A stretch of DNA of 64,000 nucleotides from Strongylocentrotus purpuratus (Eukaryota; Echinodermata; Echinoidea; Camarodonta; Strongylocentrotidae): contig NW_022145606.1 of the NCBI RefSeq assembly GCF_000002235.5, forward strand, positions 23,560,095 to 23,624,094, in the 5' to 3' direction. Position 1 is the stretch's first letter. The number at the start of each line of letters is the position of its first letter. Of the stretch, positions 45,751-56,119 are shown piece by piece. Position numbers and translations under genes: made by a program. A model generated the notes under the pieces. The model ran no database searches. It was not told where the DNA came from and saw only the letters and a list, made by a program, of their open reading frames with translations.

Positions 45751-47861
45751 GCACTTGATTTAAATTGGAACCGGAAATAAATTAACATTTTCATTACAAA
45801 ATAAACTATTTATGCATTGAATTGTTTACTGATTGTGGTGCGACAGATGGTGTGTCACAATGTGACTGGGATTTCTTTTTTAGACAGAGAATGTAATGGA
45901 AAGGTGTTAGATAAATAGATGTTGTTGGTAGCAATTTACTAGGTCAACTAACTTGGGTCTCTAGTAGAGCAGGTGTTTGTCTTTGTCTGTGTGTGGGGAA
46001 AGGATGAGGAGAATGTTAATAGGAAAGTTTTGTATAGAGGATTCAGTAAAAGGAATTTGGATGGACAGTTTTTGCATGAGAGGAATACAAAGAATGTTAA
46101 GGAGGTTACTATTGAGAGAGCCAACGTGGATTAGAGATTTAGGGTAGTTTAATCAGATTGCACATGAGATCTCGAGAGGAGCAGACCTTTCAGAATTTGG
46201 TCTGATTTTGGGAGTGAATGAGGGGTGTTGGCCACGAAGGTAAATGTTACAGCCACAGGCTATAAGCATGCAGTTGCTGGCATAGACTTTCCCTATACTA
46301 TGGGACCAGGCAAGAACCAGGCAGCACAGGCCGACGTGGTAGAAGCCTCATCAGCCCTCGCCTCATCTTGAATCATCGTTTGAACATCTGAACTGTAAGT
46401 TACAGCAATAAATGTGTTACCTTATTTGTAATTATCTGGAAGGAAGGTTAATTTCATACATTTCATAAAGAGAAAGATATTTTCCATGTACTACGAGATA
46501 ATGGATTTTTGTGTTTTATCTTGCTTGTTGAATAAGGAAGACTTAACCTTGATTATTTTGTTTGCTTAGAATATATGAGGTTTAAGAAATTGTATTGCAC
46601 TGAAAAGTTATACATGTATAACTATATGTAAAGACATAGGTGTTATTCTATAATTTCTAGGTGAAAGATACCGTACATGGTCATTTATAAATGTCGCCTA
46701 TTTTAGTGGTTTATGTCAGTGAAGCTAAGCTCTAGAGATTGTAAATGATTGTTGTAAATTGTTAGGATTTACATCGCTATAGCTATCGTGTTTATTTTTG
46801 TAGATGGTTGGCTATTTGGTTTCCATTTAATTCTTTTAGGGACAAGCTGGGCTCGTAGCCATAATCCTAGGCACCATCAGTGAATGGACATGTGTTCGTA
46901 GTCGACACGCTCAGGCAACCTACTCGCGTCAAGTCGTTGAGTCAACGCCCGTTGCAGTCGTACACCGGTCAGGCTTTATAGCAAGTCATGCATCATCGCA
47001 CCGGGTTACTACATACACCAGAGTATTTCGTTCTGCCTATTCAGAAACAGGAAGAGGTGGTATTTACGAACTCTAAATCGGGACTCTTTAACCCACAGCA
47101 GTTTACTTTATATATATAAAGACCGGGCTAGAGTCGGTGGGTGATTAATTGTATGTTTTACAATCGAAGGATGACCTGGTCATCAGGTAATCTATTTTCC
47201 TTTGGAAATGTGAAGTGATATATTGTGAACATAATTGAGTACCGATAAGACGACATAAACAGTGATAGGATATACTCCTAAGTTCATAGTGATTCTGAAT
47301 CATTTTATTTTTGTCAATTATTTGCATGTTTAATTATATTGAGCCGATGGCTCTTAAATAAACTGTTTGTACCCTATATTTTACTCTTGAAATTGCTTGA
47401 TTTTCTTGTGATACATACTCATTTCATCAGAACCTAATTTATCGTCAGACCATAATAATTTACAGTATTTAAATCTGACATGGTGTATACTTGCAAAATA
47501 AAGAAACAATTGCCCGATTTCGATAATATTAGAGTTTCGATCATAAATTACATCAAAAACGAAAAGTATATTGCAGATTCGAATTGTAGAAATAATAAAT
47601 TCACAAGAAAAAGGTTCCAATTCAGGAATTTGTTTACATAAAATGATTTTTTTCTGTATTTTTTTTCTCCATGAATATCAAAATTTTTGAAGATTTTTTA
47701 GTTTTCTGTGAACTCAACAGTTCAACAATACTTGTATCTTGAGAAGCCAATTCTATTTATGTTATAAATGTAAATTACCTTGAATATAATATATTTGTTA
47801 ATTTGTTCTAAATGAAACTCAATAGAATCCCTGTGGAGGGAAAAATATGGAGAAGAAAAAA
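45751..47861 (+). mobile_element. 2,111-bp insertion with 13-bp target duplication
   Basis: ATATTTGTAAATA occurs on both sides (45738-45750 and 47862-47874) and once in U2 (19551-19563). The right end is A-rich (AGAAGAAAAAA), as for a retroposed sequence in plus orientation. Inside there is no long frame. A fragment at about 45995-46130 reads CVWGKDEENVNRKVLYRGFS, of unknown family. A consensus donor GTAAGT (near 46397) and an acceptor TTTTAATTC...TTTTAG (near 46840) are present, as is AATAAA near 47358. Origin unknown: a LINE-mobilised transcript, or an unrecognised retroelement part. Confidence 0.7.
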
Positions 47862-48644
47862 ATATTTGTAAATAAACAACATAGAGACACACGAAAGCAC
47901 AAAATCGAAGTATTTGAGATTCTAGTTTGATTACAATGTAATCTGAGTCATTTGAGGAAATGATAAGTTAGACAAGAAATGTTTTAGTATTAGAAAGGTA
48001 TAATGACAAATTAACAATTTGTTGACTTAAAATGTTCTAGCTTTTAATTCAAAAGCCGTTTAAAGTTTTATTTTGCATTTCAGTATAGCACCCGGATTCA
48101 CACATTTTCTAATGCGAATATAAACATGCTGTAACAGTGGCAGATCCGAGAGTGGGGGTGGGGGCAAAACTAGTTACCTGACCATCCCCGGCCCTCCTCC
48201 ACCAAAAAAAAAGTATACACAAATTATGACATTTTGTTAATGTCAATGAATTTAAGGACTTTCGTCCCCTTTTACTTACATGTTGCATAATAAGGCCTTG
48301 TGTCAATTGTGACTATGAAATTAAGTTACCAGAGCCAAAATGCCTTATCCTTGCCCAGGTATAGACGTAAAAACATAAGAAACTTAAAACATGCTTATGT
48401 GGGCATAGGCCACTTTCTCATCATTCTCACAATACTAATAACATTTTAGTCCAACATTTATTCAAATTTGTAATGATTATTACTAAGGATTAGGGTTTCT
48501 GCAATATATTCATGGATTGTATATTACTCTATAGTACAAGGTTTTTTTGTTGATTTGTGTTCTAGATGGGTATTGAAGTAAATTCAGCTTGGTTGCCAGC
48601 TTGGAAACCTTGAGCAACTTTTTTTAATAGCCATATTAGCATAA

Positions 48645-50410
48645 TCATCTAATTAGCATATGTGCAATATGTAATAATGTTGCTAACCTCAATCCAGGAA
48701 GCCTGAAAACATGGATTATACGACTTTTCAAGGGATTTCTATGACAAGGAATTCATTTATGACACCAATTTTTATTTTAAAGTAATACAATTGTCTTAAG
48801 TAGCATATTTAGCATAATATGTACAATATATGGACTTCATTGTCATTGTTTATCTATAAAGCCTAAAAATGGTGCAATGCAACATTGTAAATCACTTTTG
48901 AAAGATTAATCATTAATTCATGAGAAGATATTCCATGTATATGTAGTATAATTAGCCTAATCATCATAAAAATCTAATTAGCATATATGTGCAATATATA
49001 ATAATGCTGCTAATCTTAATCCAAGAAGCCTGAAAACATGGATAATATGACTTTTCAAGGGTTTTCTATGACGAGGAATTCATTTATGACACCAGTTTTT
49101 GATTCCAAGTAATGCAATCGTCTGAAATAGCACAATGAGCATAATAAGTAAAGAAGCATACGTACAATATTTGGACTTCATTGTCATTGTTTATCTATAA
49201 AGCCTAAAAATGGTGCAATGCAACATTGTAAATCACTTTTAAAAGACTAATAATAAATAATTAGCATATATGTGCAATATGTAATAACGTTGCTAATCTT
49301 AATCCAGGAAGCCTGAAAACATGGATAATATGACTTTTCCAAGAATTCTGCCACAAGCTTGAGCAACGTCGGGCTTGTACTCTCAATGGTTCTAGCTTTG
49401 GTAAACATAGTCAGATCATAGTTCGCACTGTTATATTCAACATCCCTGGCCTATGTACGTACCTGTCTCACCACATATTCAATTCTATCACTATCATCTG
49501 CTTTAAACATATTCAGTGTGTTTCCGACAGTCTCTCTATTAATCCAAGGACTGAAGCCCAACCTTCAATGTGTATGATGACCCCGTCATTTCCTAGACAT
49601 TTCATGAGGTTCGACAACATTGCCTTGCAACCAAGATAACCACCACATTGGACATACTATTTGTGAAGCTAAATAGAGTCCCAAATAATTGATATTCTAC
49701 ATATATGCTAATTAGGCTTATTAGTACAATAATTACATATTAAGCCAATTGCATTACTTAAAAATAAAAACTGGTATCACAACTAAATCCCTCGTAATGG
49801 AAAACCCTGGAAAAGTCATATTATCCATGTTTTCAATCTTTCTGGATTAAGATTAGCAACATTTTTAAATATTGCACATACAGTGTATATGCTATTTAGG
49901 CTAATTATACGACATCTAAATGGAATATCTTCTAATGAATTAATGTGTAGTCTTTCAAAAGGTCATTGACAATGTTGCATTGCACTATTTTTAGGCTTTA
50001 TAAATAAACAATGACAATAAAGTCCATATATCAAGCATATGCTAATTAGCTCATCATGCTATTTATTAAAGACAACTGCATTACTAAAAAATAAATACTG
50101 GTGTCATAAACGAATTACTCGTCATGGAGAATTAGGCTAATTATACTACATAAACACGGAATATCTTCACATGAATTAATGATTAAACTTTCAAAAGTGA
50201 TTTACAATGTTGCATTGCACCATTTTTAGGCTTTATAGATAAACAATGACAATGAAGTCCATATATTGTACATTTTATGCTAATTATGCTTTTCAAGACA
50301 ATTGTGTTACTTCAACATAAAAATTGGTGTCATATATGAATTCCTTGTCATAGAAAAACCTTGAAAAGTCATCTTATCCATGTTTTCAGGCTTCCTGGAT
50401 TGAGATTAGT
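48645..50410. mobile_element. Foldback element: inverted arrays around a unique spacer
   Basis: The left arm (48645-49340) holds two and a part units of about 320 bp containing ATTAGCATATATGTGCAATA, GCCTGAAAACATGGATAATA, GACTTCATTGTCATTGTTTA and AAATGGTGCAATGCAACATT. The right arm (49690-50410) holds the reverse complement of the same units. The 340-bp spacer is different from both arms. Arms of about 700 bp would form a very large hairpin. It lies between U3 and segment D. Confidence 0.85.
49513..49656 (-). pseudogene. Short open frame in the foldback spacer
   Basis: Forty-seven codons from just after an in-frame TAG, including GCKAMLSNLMKCLGNDGVII then HIEGWASVLGLIERL, ending at TGA. A shifted frame continues as NMFKADDSDRIEYVVRQ and meets GTACGT, a good donor site (about 49457-49462). 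The composition looks protein-like, and a two-base CA duplication would explain the break. I do not recognise the family. It may be a captured exon or a remnant of the element's own gene. Confidence 0.35.
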
Positions 50411-50453
50411 TGCCCATGTATGGAGATCTTCACTTGGCTGCCTAAACCATCAT

Positions 50454-50897
50454 GTTTCTAAATGTTGCAAGCGATTTCCTCGTGAAATTACAAACTATCA
50501 AGCTTTCATAATTATGTTTGGTCTTTACGACATCAAAGTTATTCCAACAGTATCGTTTTATTTAACCGCATTTCTCTCGCGGCACCCCTAAAGGTGTCTT
50601 GCGGTGCTTCGCTTGAAAAACGCTTTAATAGATGGTCTAATTTGGAGGGGGCAGATTGACCGAGCGGGGAGGGGTTTCTAAATGTTGCAAGCGATTTCCT
50701 CGTGAAATTACAAACTATCAAGCTTTCATAATTATGTTTGGTCTTTACGACATCAAAGTTATTCCAACAGTATCGTTTTATTTAACCGCATTTCTCTCGC
50801 GGCACCCCTAAAGGTGTCTTGCGGTGCTTCGCTTGAAAAACGCTTTAATAGATGGTCTAATTTGGAGGGGGCAGATTGACCGAGCGGGGAGGGGTTT
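50454..50897 (+). repeat. Exact 220-bp tandem duplication
   Basis: 50454-50677 is repeated at 50674-50897 without a mismatch by eye. The unit contains GCGGCACCCCTAAAGGTGTC and GGCAGATTGACCGAGCGGGG. Segment A has one diverged copy (26700-26925), so the duplication is specific to D and very young. Confidence 0.93.
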
Positions 50898-51173
50898 TAC
50901 TCCTTGAACCTTTACAGAAAATGTTGCCTTTCAAAGTGAACTGGATACAAGTACATGCTCTCTCTGTCTCTTTTCCCGTATGTCTTCTATTTTTCACTCC
51001 TTTCTCCATTCCTTTTTCTTCTCTGCTGTACAATTCATCAAGGACGCAAATATGATCACCCCAAAGAATTTTTCGATTATTTGAAAAAACAATAGGTGTT
51101 ACAAGGGGGTGTGAGTCTTCATAGCTAACATCTACCTGTTATTTCTGTACTGATTATATTCTCATGATTTTAA

Positions 51174-51674
51174 AGCTAATACAAATTTTTGGTATGAGGT
51201 CATGAATTTGGTTCAAATGAACATATTGGAATATGCGATCCTACAATATTCAGTGATCGTTGTCGCGGTTAAAATCGAGTCTAAAGTTATGAAATTGTAA
51301 ATAATAAACTCTTTATGTTGTGTACCTCCCTCTCAAGGTCAAGATATTAATTAAGCTATAAAACAATGTTTCTTGACTAAAATCGATCGATTAGCTATTC
51401 CCGTTTGGAAATTATATATCACAACTACATATTCTGAGATTTTCATGGTCGCATTTACCATTGTACGGCCGTAGGCGCTATTTGAAAGTCATCAAAATTT
51501 TTACCGGGAGCACCGGAAAATTTTTATATTCAATTTTTCTCGAAAGCAGAAGTGTTTTAGGAGCTAAATGTTCTAGTCCTTATAATGCATTCAATGGGGC
51601 ATCCAAATATATCAAATTGGTAAAGAATCACTATTCACCCAATTTTCAAAATTTCCCAAAACTTTGTATTACCT
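51174..51674 (-). mobile_element. 501-bp TTAA-target MITE, copy 2
   Basis: Inverted orientation to 6098-6598 and equal in length. TTAA borders at 51170-51173 and 51675-51678. Ends AGCTAATACAAATTTTTGG and its partner AGGTAATACAAAG. Confidence 0.9.
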
Positions 51675-52225
51675 TTAAGAACAATAATTATTTCTGTACA
51701 GAGAATGAAAATGTATTATACGTTTCAACTATTTAGTCTACATTGGGAATATTGAAGACCTAAACATCTTCGAGCAGTTCGAGTACAATAAAAATGTAAC
51801 TTAAGAGCGGTTCATGCTTTTATGAGTAGAGTACAGGCGCTCGGTCAAAATATGTGAGACTGTCTCCTATTTAGGAGACTGTCTTTAACTTCAGATTTTT
51901 TGGTAGCCTAATAAGGACTTTGGAGTCTCTTATTTGGGATGTCAATTTCCTCCATTGCATTTGCTGCTAACGGATTACCTTGGCTCACATCCAAATGCGA
52001 TGACGATGAGCCAATTCCTTGTAAAAAATTCTTCCTTTTGACCGTCTTTTTCAAAAGTGCACCATCGACTTTTGTTTCCATAACAGTTTTTTCGTATTGA
52101 TCCAAACGCAACATCATGGGCTCCTGACCTCAGAGAGGCAAAGATTTGGCAGGGAAAATTGCCTTGTTGTTGATGTTCTTTCTAATTTTGTTCTTATGTA
52201 AGTACGTCTCCATGCAGTATGGGAG

Positions 52226-52629
52226 CCCGCCCCCCCCCCTCCCCCACTCAATGTTATTTAGGGTACGCATATGCTCGTTCCCTCTTTTTGAAAGCACCCC
52301 CTATCTGAGGACTCCCAATATTTCCGAACCCCCCTTTCGCGGGCATTTCGCGGGCTTTTCCTGCCTTGGAGACCCCCCTAAATCAGGAAAAATGCTCAAT
52401 GTCCCCCACCTAAGTTTGGAATAATTTCCCAGGAGTCCAAAGAGATGAGAAAAAAAAAGAAAAACACCCCCTATTTAAAGAAATCTCCGGGTGAAAAGTC
52501 AAATACACCCCTTTTTTTACAATTCTCGGGCCGAACTTTGTCGCACGAAAACGAAAAGTACCCCTTTACCGGACATTTTGGCAACACGCATGCGGTCATT
52601 CCGACCTCTGAGTGGGGGGGGGGGGCGGG
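52226..52629. mobile_element. C/G-capped MITE, 404 bp
   Basis: Left end CCCGCCCC...CCCACTCAATG then TAGGGTACGCATATGC; right end GCAACACGCATGCGGTC then GAGTGGGGGG. Bordered by TATGGGAG (52218-52225) and TTTGGGAG (52630-52637), an 8-bp duplication with one mismatch. Segment A shows the uninterrupted sequence near 28900. Confidence 0.75.
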
Positions 52630-52976
52630 TTTGGGAGACAGTCTCTGAAATAGAAGAGTCTCACAATCGACCCTGCGCATGATCTATCCTGCATGAAGAA
52701 CACAGTTTAATTGTCTTAGTGTTAGATCTTGCTATAAATTGAATTACTGGGAAAACTTATCGCCCACGGCATACTTTATTTACAATGTAACATCATGATA
52801 TCTTTAGAATTCAATCTGGCATTGTCGTGAAATGTAAGCCACTTCTCATTCATTTTGGCTTTTTTCGTAGCGGTTAACTGGCTGGCCTAAAGTTGAGCTG
52901 AGCTGGGGTTAGAACCAAAAGCTTCAGTCTATGATTTCGACGGCTGTTCCGCTCGGACTAACGTTGGTCTGGCTCC

Positions 52977-53186
52977 CGGTCCCTCCACTCCGGGGTCGAA
53001 GGGAACGCATGCGTGTTCCCAAAATGTCCGGTAAAGGGGTACTTTTCACGCACCAAAGTCCGGCTCGTAGTACACAAAAATCCGACCCATATTGACTTTA
53101 CACAACGGACTAAGGGGGTGTTTTCAAAAGGAGAGAACATGCATACGCGTACCCTACATAACGCTGAATGGGGGGGGGGGGGGGAA
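52977..53186. mobile_element. C/G-capped MITE, 210 bp
   Basis: Same family, shorter. Exact 8-bp target duplication CTGGCTCC (52969-52976 and 53187-53194); the empty site is in segment B at 33964-33971. An 8-bp target suggests hAT ancestry although the ends are not CAG. Confidence 0.88.
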
Positions 53187-53564
53187 CTGGCTCCACTACC
53201 CTCCTTTTGTTCTATTATCAAATTCCCCATACTAAATTCAAGACGGTTATTTCTTCAAGCAATTAGTGACAAGACCGGGTGTGGACACACTGAATGACCA
53301 ACAGCTTATTATTCCACGAGAATGATTTAAATTGTAATATAAATGTAGACTGGTCTACGCAAACAATCAAACTTACGATAAAAATCAGTCCTGGATTCCT
53401 GGAGCCAAGTACAATCGAATCAAGTCTGCGAAGAAAAGAGAAATGGTCGACAAAATCTACCACCCTCGACGTGACAAAATATATGTGTGGGAGTGCACAT
53501 GTACTGGTGTACAGTAGTACAGTTTATCAAATGCGTTCAAGAATGTAGTCAATGAGAAGCGTAG

Positions 53565-54440
53565 AAATGGATTGCGTGTGTGTGCATTAATTTTTACTTT
53601 ATGCACAAGGAGTGACTTTTGGCGATAACAACCGTTAATTTCTCGACTTTAGTCTCATATTGTTGACCCATCTTATAAAACAAATAATACATGTTTGCGA
53701 GTCAGGCGAGCCAGAAGCATTCTGGGATTGGGGGGGGGGGGCAAACAGGGGGCTCAACCTTTCATCAGCAGTGGCGTAATGAGCAAAGACGTTTAGGGGG
53801 CAGAAGAAATATGTTCATCATCACTACATGTTACATGTTACACGTCCCATATTAGGCCATACGGGGTCGTGCTGCTCTTATGGGTCTCTTCACACAAAAA
53901 ATCCCTAAACATGGGCTCATTTTTAACGAAAATACCATTAAAAACGGATCAGTTTTTTCAAAATTTTCCCCCAAAAAAGAAATTCGCGAAAAATGTTTTT
54001 AAATGGGCCTTACTTCGAGAAACCCCCCCCCAAAAAAAAACCCGTCCAAACCAATTCTGAGGACCCCCCCCCCCCTCCCCTCCCCCCTGCGGGGATGACA
54101 TATTGCAGGCTTTTAGTATTAACGACCAGCTAGTAGAGTGAAGCGAGCGAAGCGAGTAGAGTATAAATTGGTGTTGGCTTTCAGCTAGGGGCGAAGCACC
54201 CAGAAGCTCGGGGGTTTCAGGCATTTAATTACGGTCCAGATTATCATAATTAGATACCTTATTTGTGATACTGGCAGGACGGTAAGAACACTTTTTACCC
54301 CCTTTATTCGTGAGAATTTTTTTAGCGAATCATCCAGCCGTTGAATATGAGGGGGGGGGGGTGGAGGAGGAACACTATTTTTTTCTCGAGCGAATCTTCT
54401 TTTTTTGCCAGCCCCCCCCCCCCCCCCCCCCCAAGGATCC
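53565..54440. repeat. hAT-like ends with G-rich repeat between
   Basis: A CAGTGGCGTAATGAGC end at 53769 matches the complement of 24351-24367. A G-rich unit (CAGAAGCTCGGGGGTTTCAG, TTTAATTACGGTC) lies at 54200-54240, and a GGATCCGCGCCTG end at 54434. The part 54300-54420 (GAGAATTTTTTTAGCGAAT, GAACACTATTTTTTTCTC) matches 60630-60690 inverted. G- and C-runs generate spurious Gly/Pro frames. Confidence 0.5.
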
Positions 54441-54499
54441 GCGCCTGTATTTCCTCCACCGTCGGCCAATCCCATACTCATCAAAAGACTAAACCTGAA

Positions 54500-54740
54500 G
54501 TGGTTGGAGTGGAAATGCCTGAATCGAATGCGGACGAGAATTGGACGGTGTAAGGCCAACATGGCAAGATGGGGCTATGCCCATGAAGAAGATACTCTCT
54601 GCGAATGCGGAGAGACTCGGACCACGTTTTGCATTGTGGCGGAACGGGTTGCACAGTTGAAGACCTGGCTCTTGTAAGTGAGAGACGCAATCGCAGTCGT
54701 CGGGCAATTTATGGAAGAACTAAGAAGACACGAACGAACG
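54500..54740 (+). pseudogene. LINE C-terminal zinc-knuckle-like fragment
   Basis: LNRMRTRIGRCKANMARWGY, then TLCECGETRTTFCIV, with ATEK-like downstream residues in another frame, is the cysteine-containing C-terminus found in several LINE ORF2 families. One frameshift separates it from DLALVSERRNRSRRAIYGR. No RT core is present. Confidence 0.68.
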
Positions 54741-54744
54741 AACC

Positions 54745-55575
54745 GTATACCTTTATATTTGTTGGTCCTCTTATGTTTGTGTTTTGTTATCATATTTGTT
54801 ATCATTAATTATCAATCAAATTTCTCAGAACATTTAGTCTTCTTAACATGGGCTATTTTCATGTTCTCAGTGCCCAAATGATTAATCATTCTCGCCTCGT
54901 CTTCAGAATTTTCATCTTCTCCCCTCCCCAGAACATTTTTTTTCAATGCAGGCCCCCCCTTCCATACTGAAATTTCCATAGGCCATGTTTTTACCCCCCC
55001 CCCCCACCACGACCACCACTACCATGATTGCCCATGCTGTTTGGCACTGGAGTATTTATTATCATTATAACATTGCCCACCCCCCTCTCCCTCTCCACTG
55101 TAGACAAATTGTTTGTTTTTTTGCATTTCTATTTTTGCCCTGCCCACTCTCTTATTACAATTCTTCCTTCCCTCAATCCTGCATAAGACTGCATCAGCAC
55201 CAGCAGAGTATAATATCTTGTGCCCACATCATCATAATCACCATCATCGATCGTCACATATCTTTCATTAAATGAGAAAAAATACAAGACAAGAATCTAT
55301 CAGTATCAAGTAATGTTATTAAAATTTATGAACTCATTTTAGTAACAACGCATTTTGTACTAGTCCAGTAGCTCTATTCGAACCAGGCTGAATTCGGAAC
55401 TGGTTCTCTATGACTAAACACCAAGTCATAGTTTCCCATCAAAAGGTCTATGCCATGGGAAATGCCACATCTGAAGAAAGGGGCACAGGTTGTAAAAATC
55501 TACATTGGTTAACTTCAAATTTGTCATCGAAATTCCCCATTAATCTTCATAATTCTTTGAATGTAATCTCTTTTT
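54745..55575. other. No gene recognised
   Basis: AT-rich sequence with C-runs at 54993-55005; no element recognised. Confidence 0.4.
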
Positions 55576-55578
55576 ATG

Positions 55579-55685
55579 AGAATGTACAGATACATAGCAA
55601 AGTTCAATGTACAGGATTCAATCATAAATGCGGAGATATATGATGTCTAGACGTACCTCGAACTTTGCTTTGTATATGTACATTC
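55579..55685. repeat. Short hairpin, 26-nt arms
   Basis: GAATGTACAGATACATAGC plus AAAGTTC (55579-55604) pairs with GAACTTTGCTTTGTATATG plus TACATTC (55660-55685), two mismatches. Probably a small foldback MITE. Confidence 0.65.
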
Positions 55686-55939
55686 GAAAAGTAAAGTTCA
55701 TGGTCCATCATAGATGCGGGTGTAAATGCTATTTATTGCCATCGTGTCATAGTCATGTCTTGTTTTGTCTTGTCCTGTCATGTCTTGATATGTCAGTTTC
55801 CTGTCCTTTGTGTCCCGTTTTGTAAGTATGTTCTTTTTGTATATTTCGATTCTTTAGATACTTTAAAAGGGTTTATAAAAAAATATGCTATTATACTATA
55901 TTTATTTTATTGTGATTATTAAGACACTTTAAAGTGATT

Positions 55940-56119
55940 TATGAAAATAATGTTCATATTATAATTAATCTTGGGAACCTACACAAACAAGCTATTCTTC
56001 CCAGTAGGTTCCTGTTTCATTTCATAATTTTGAACTTACTTTGTCAACTATGTTTTTTGTATTGTACAAACAATTGATATATGAAACGGAATAAAATCAA
56101 TCAATCAATCAATCAATCA
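55940..56119 (+). mobile_element. LINE 3' end with CAAT tail and stem-loop
   Basis: The hairpin GGAACCT (55974-55980) / AGGTTCC (56006-56012), with ACAAGCT in the loop, is followed by ATAAAATCAATCAATCAATC (tail to 56119). The hairpin matches those at 18975-19016 and 57048-57084 in design. Upstream, 55735-55830 is a TGTCTTGT-like low-complexity tract. Confidence 0.72.

Larger units (their letters stand above)
45314..48540 (+). repeat. Segment U3, with two insertions
   Basis: Collinear with U2 from 19310 to 20210 (GACTTCAGTGAACC, CTGCTCGTTTTGTCATAAAG, ATTCGGTTACACATCAATAC, then GCCGTTTAAAGTTTTATTTT and AGAGCCAAAATGCCTTATCC). It is interrupted by the 187-bp MITE and the 2,111-bp insertion. Confidence 0.85.
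50411..53560. repeat. Segment D
   Basis: Aligns to A from about 26650 (GGAGATCTTCACTTGGCTGC) to 29490 (CAAACTTACGATAAAAATCA). It contains the 220-bp duplication, the 501-bp TTAA element and two C/G-capped MITEs. No TRIM frame precedes it; the foldback element occupies that position. Confidence 0.85.

Noticed and set aside
45751-47861. Interpretation of the 2.1-kb insertion as a solitary LTR
   Set aside because: The 13-bp target duplication is far longer than the 4-6 bp typical of LTR integration, and the right end is A-rich.
51908-52117. 69-codon minus-strand frame in segment D (MMLRLDQYEKTVM...)
   Set aside because: It looks protein-like, but the homologous stretches in A and C are full of stops and show no family match; kept only as part of the segment.
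54185-54553. Glycine/proline-rich frames near 54.3 kb
   Set aside because: Products of G- and C-homopolymers in a repeat; frames overlap on both strands.
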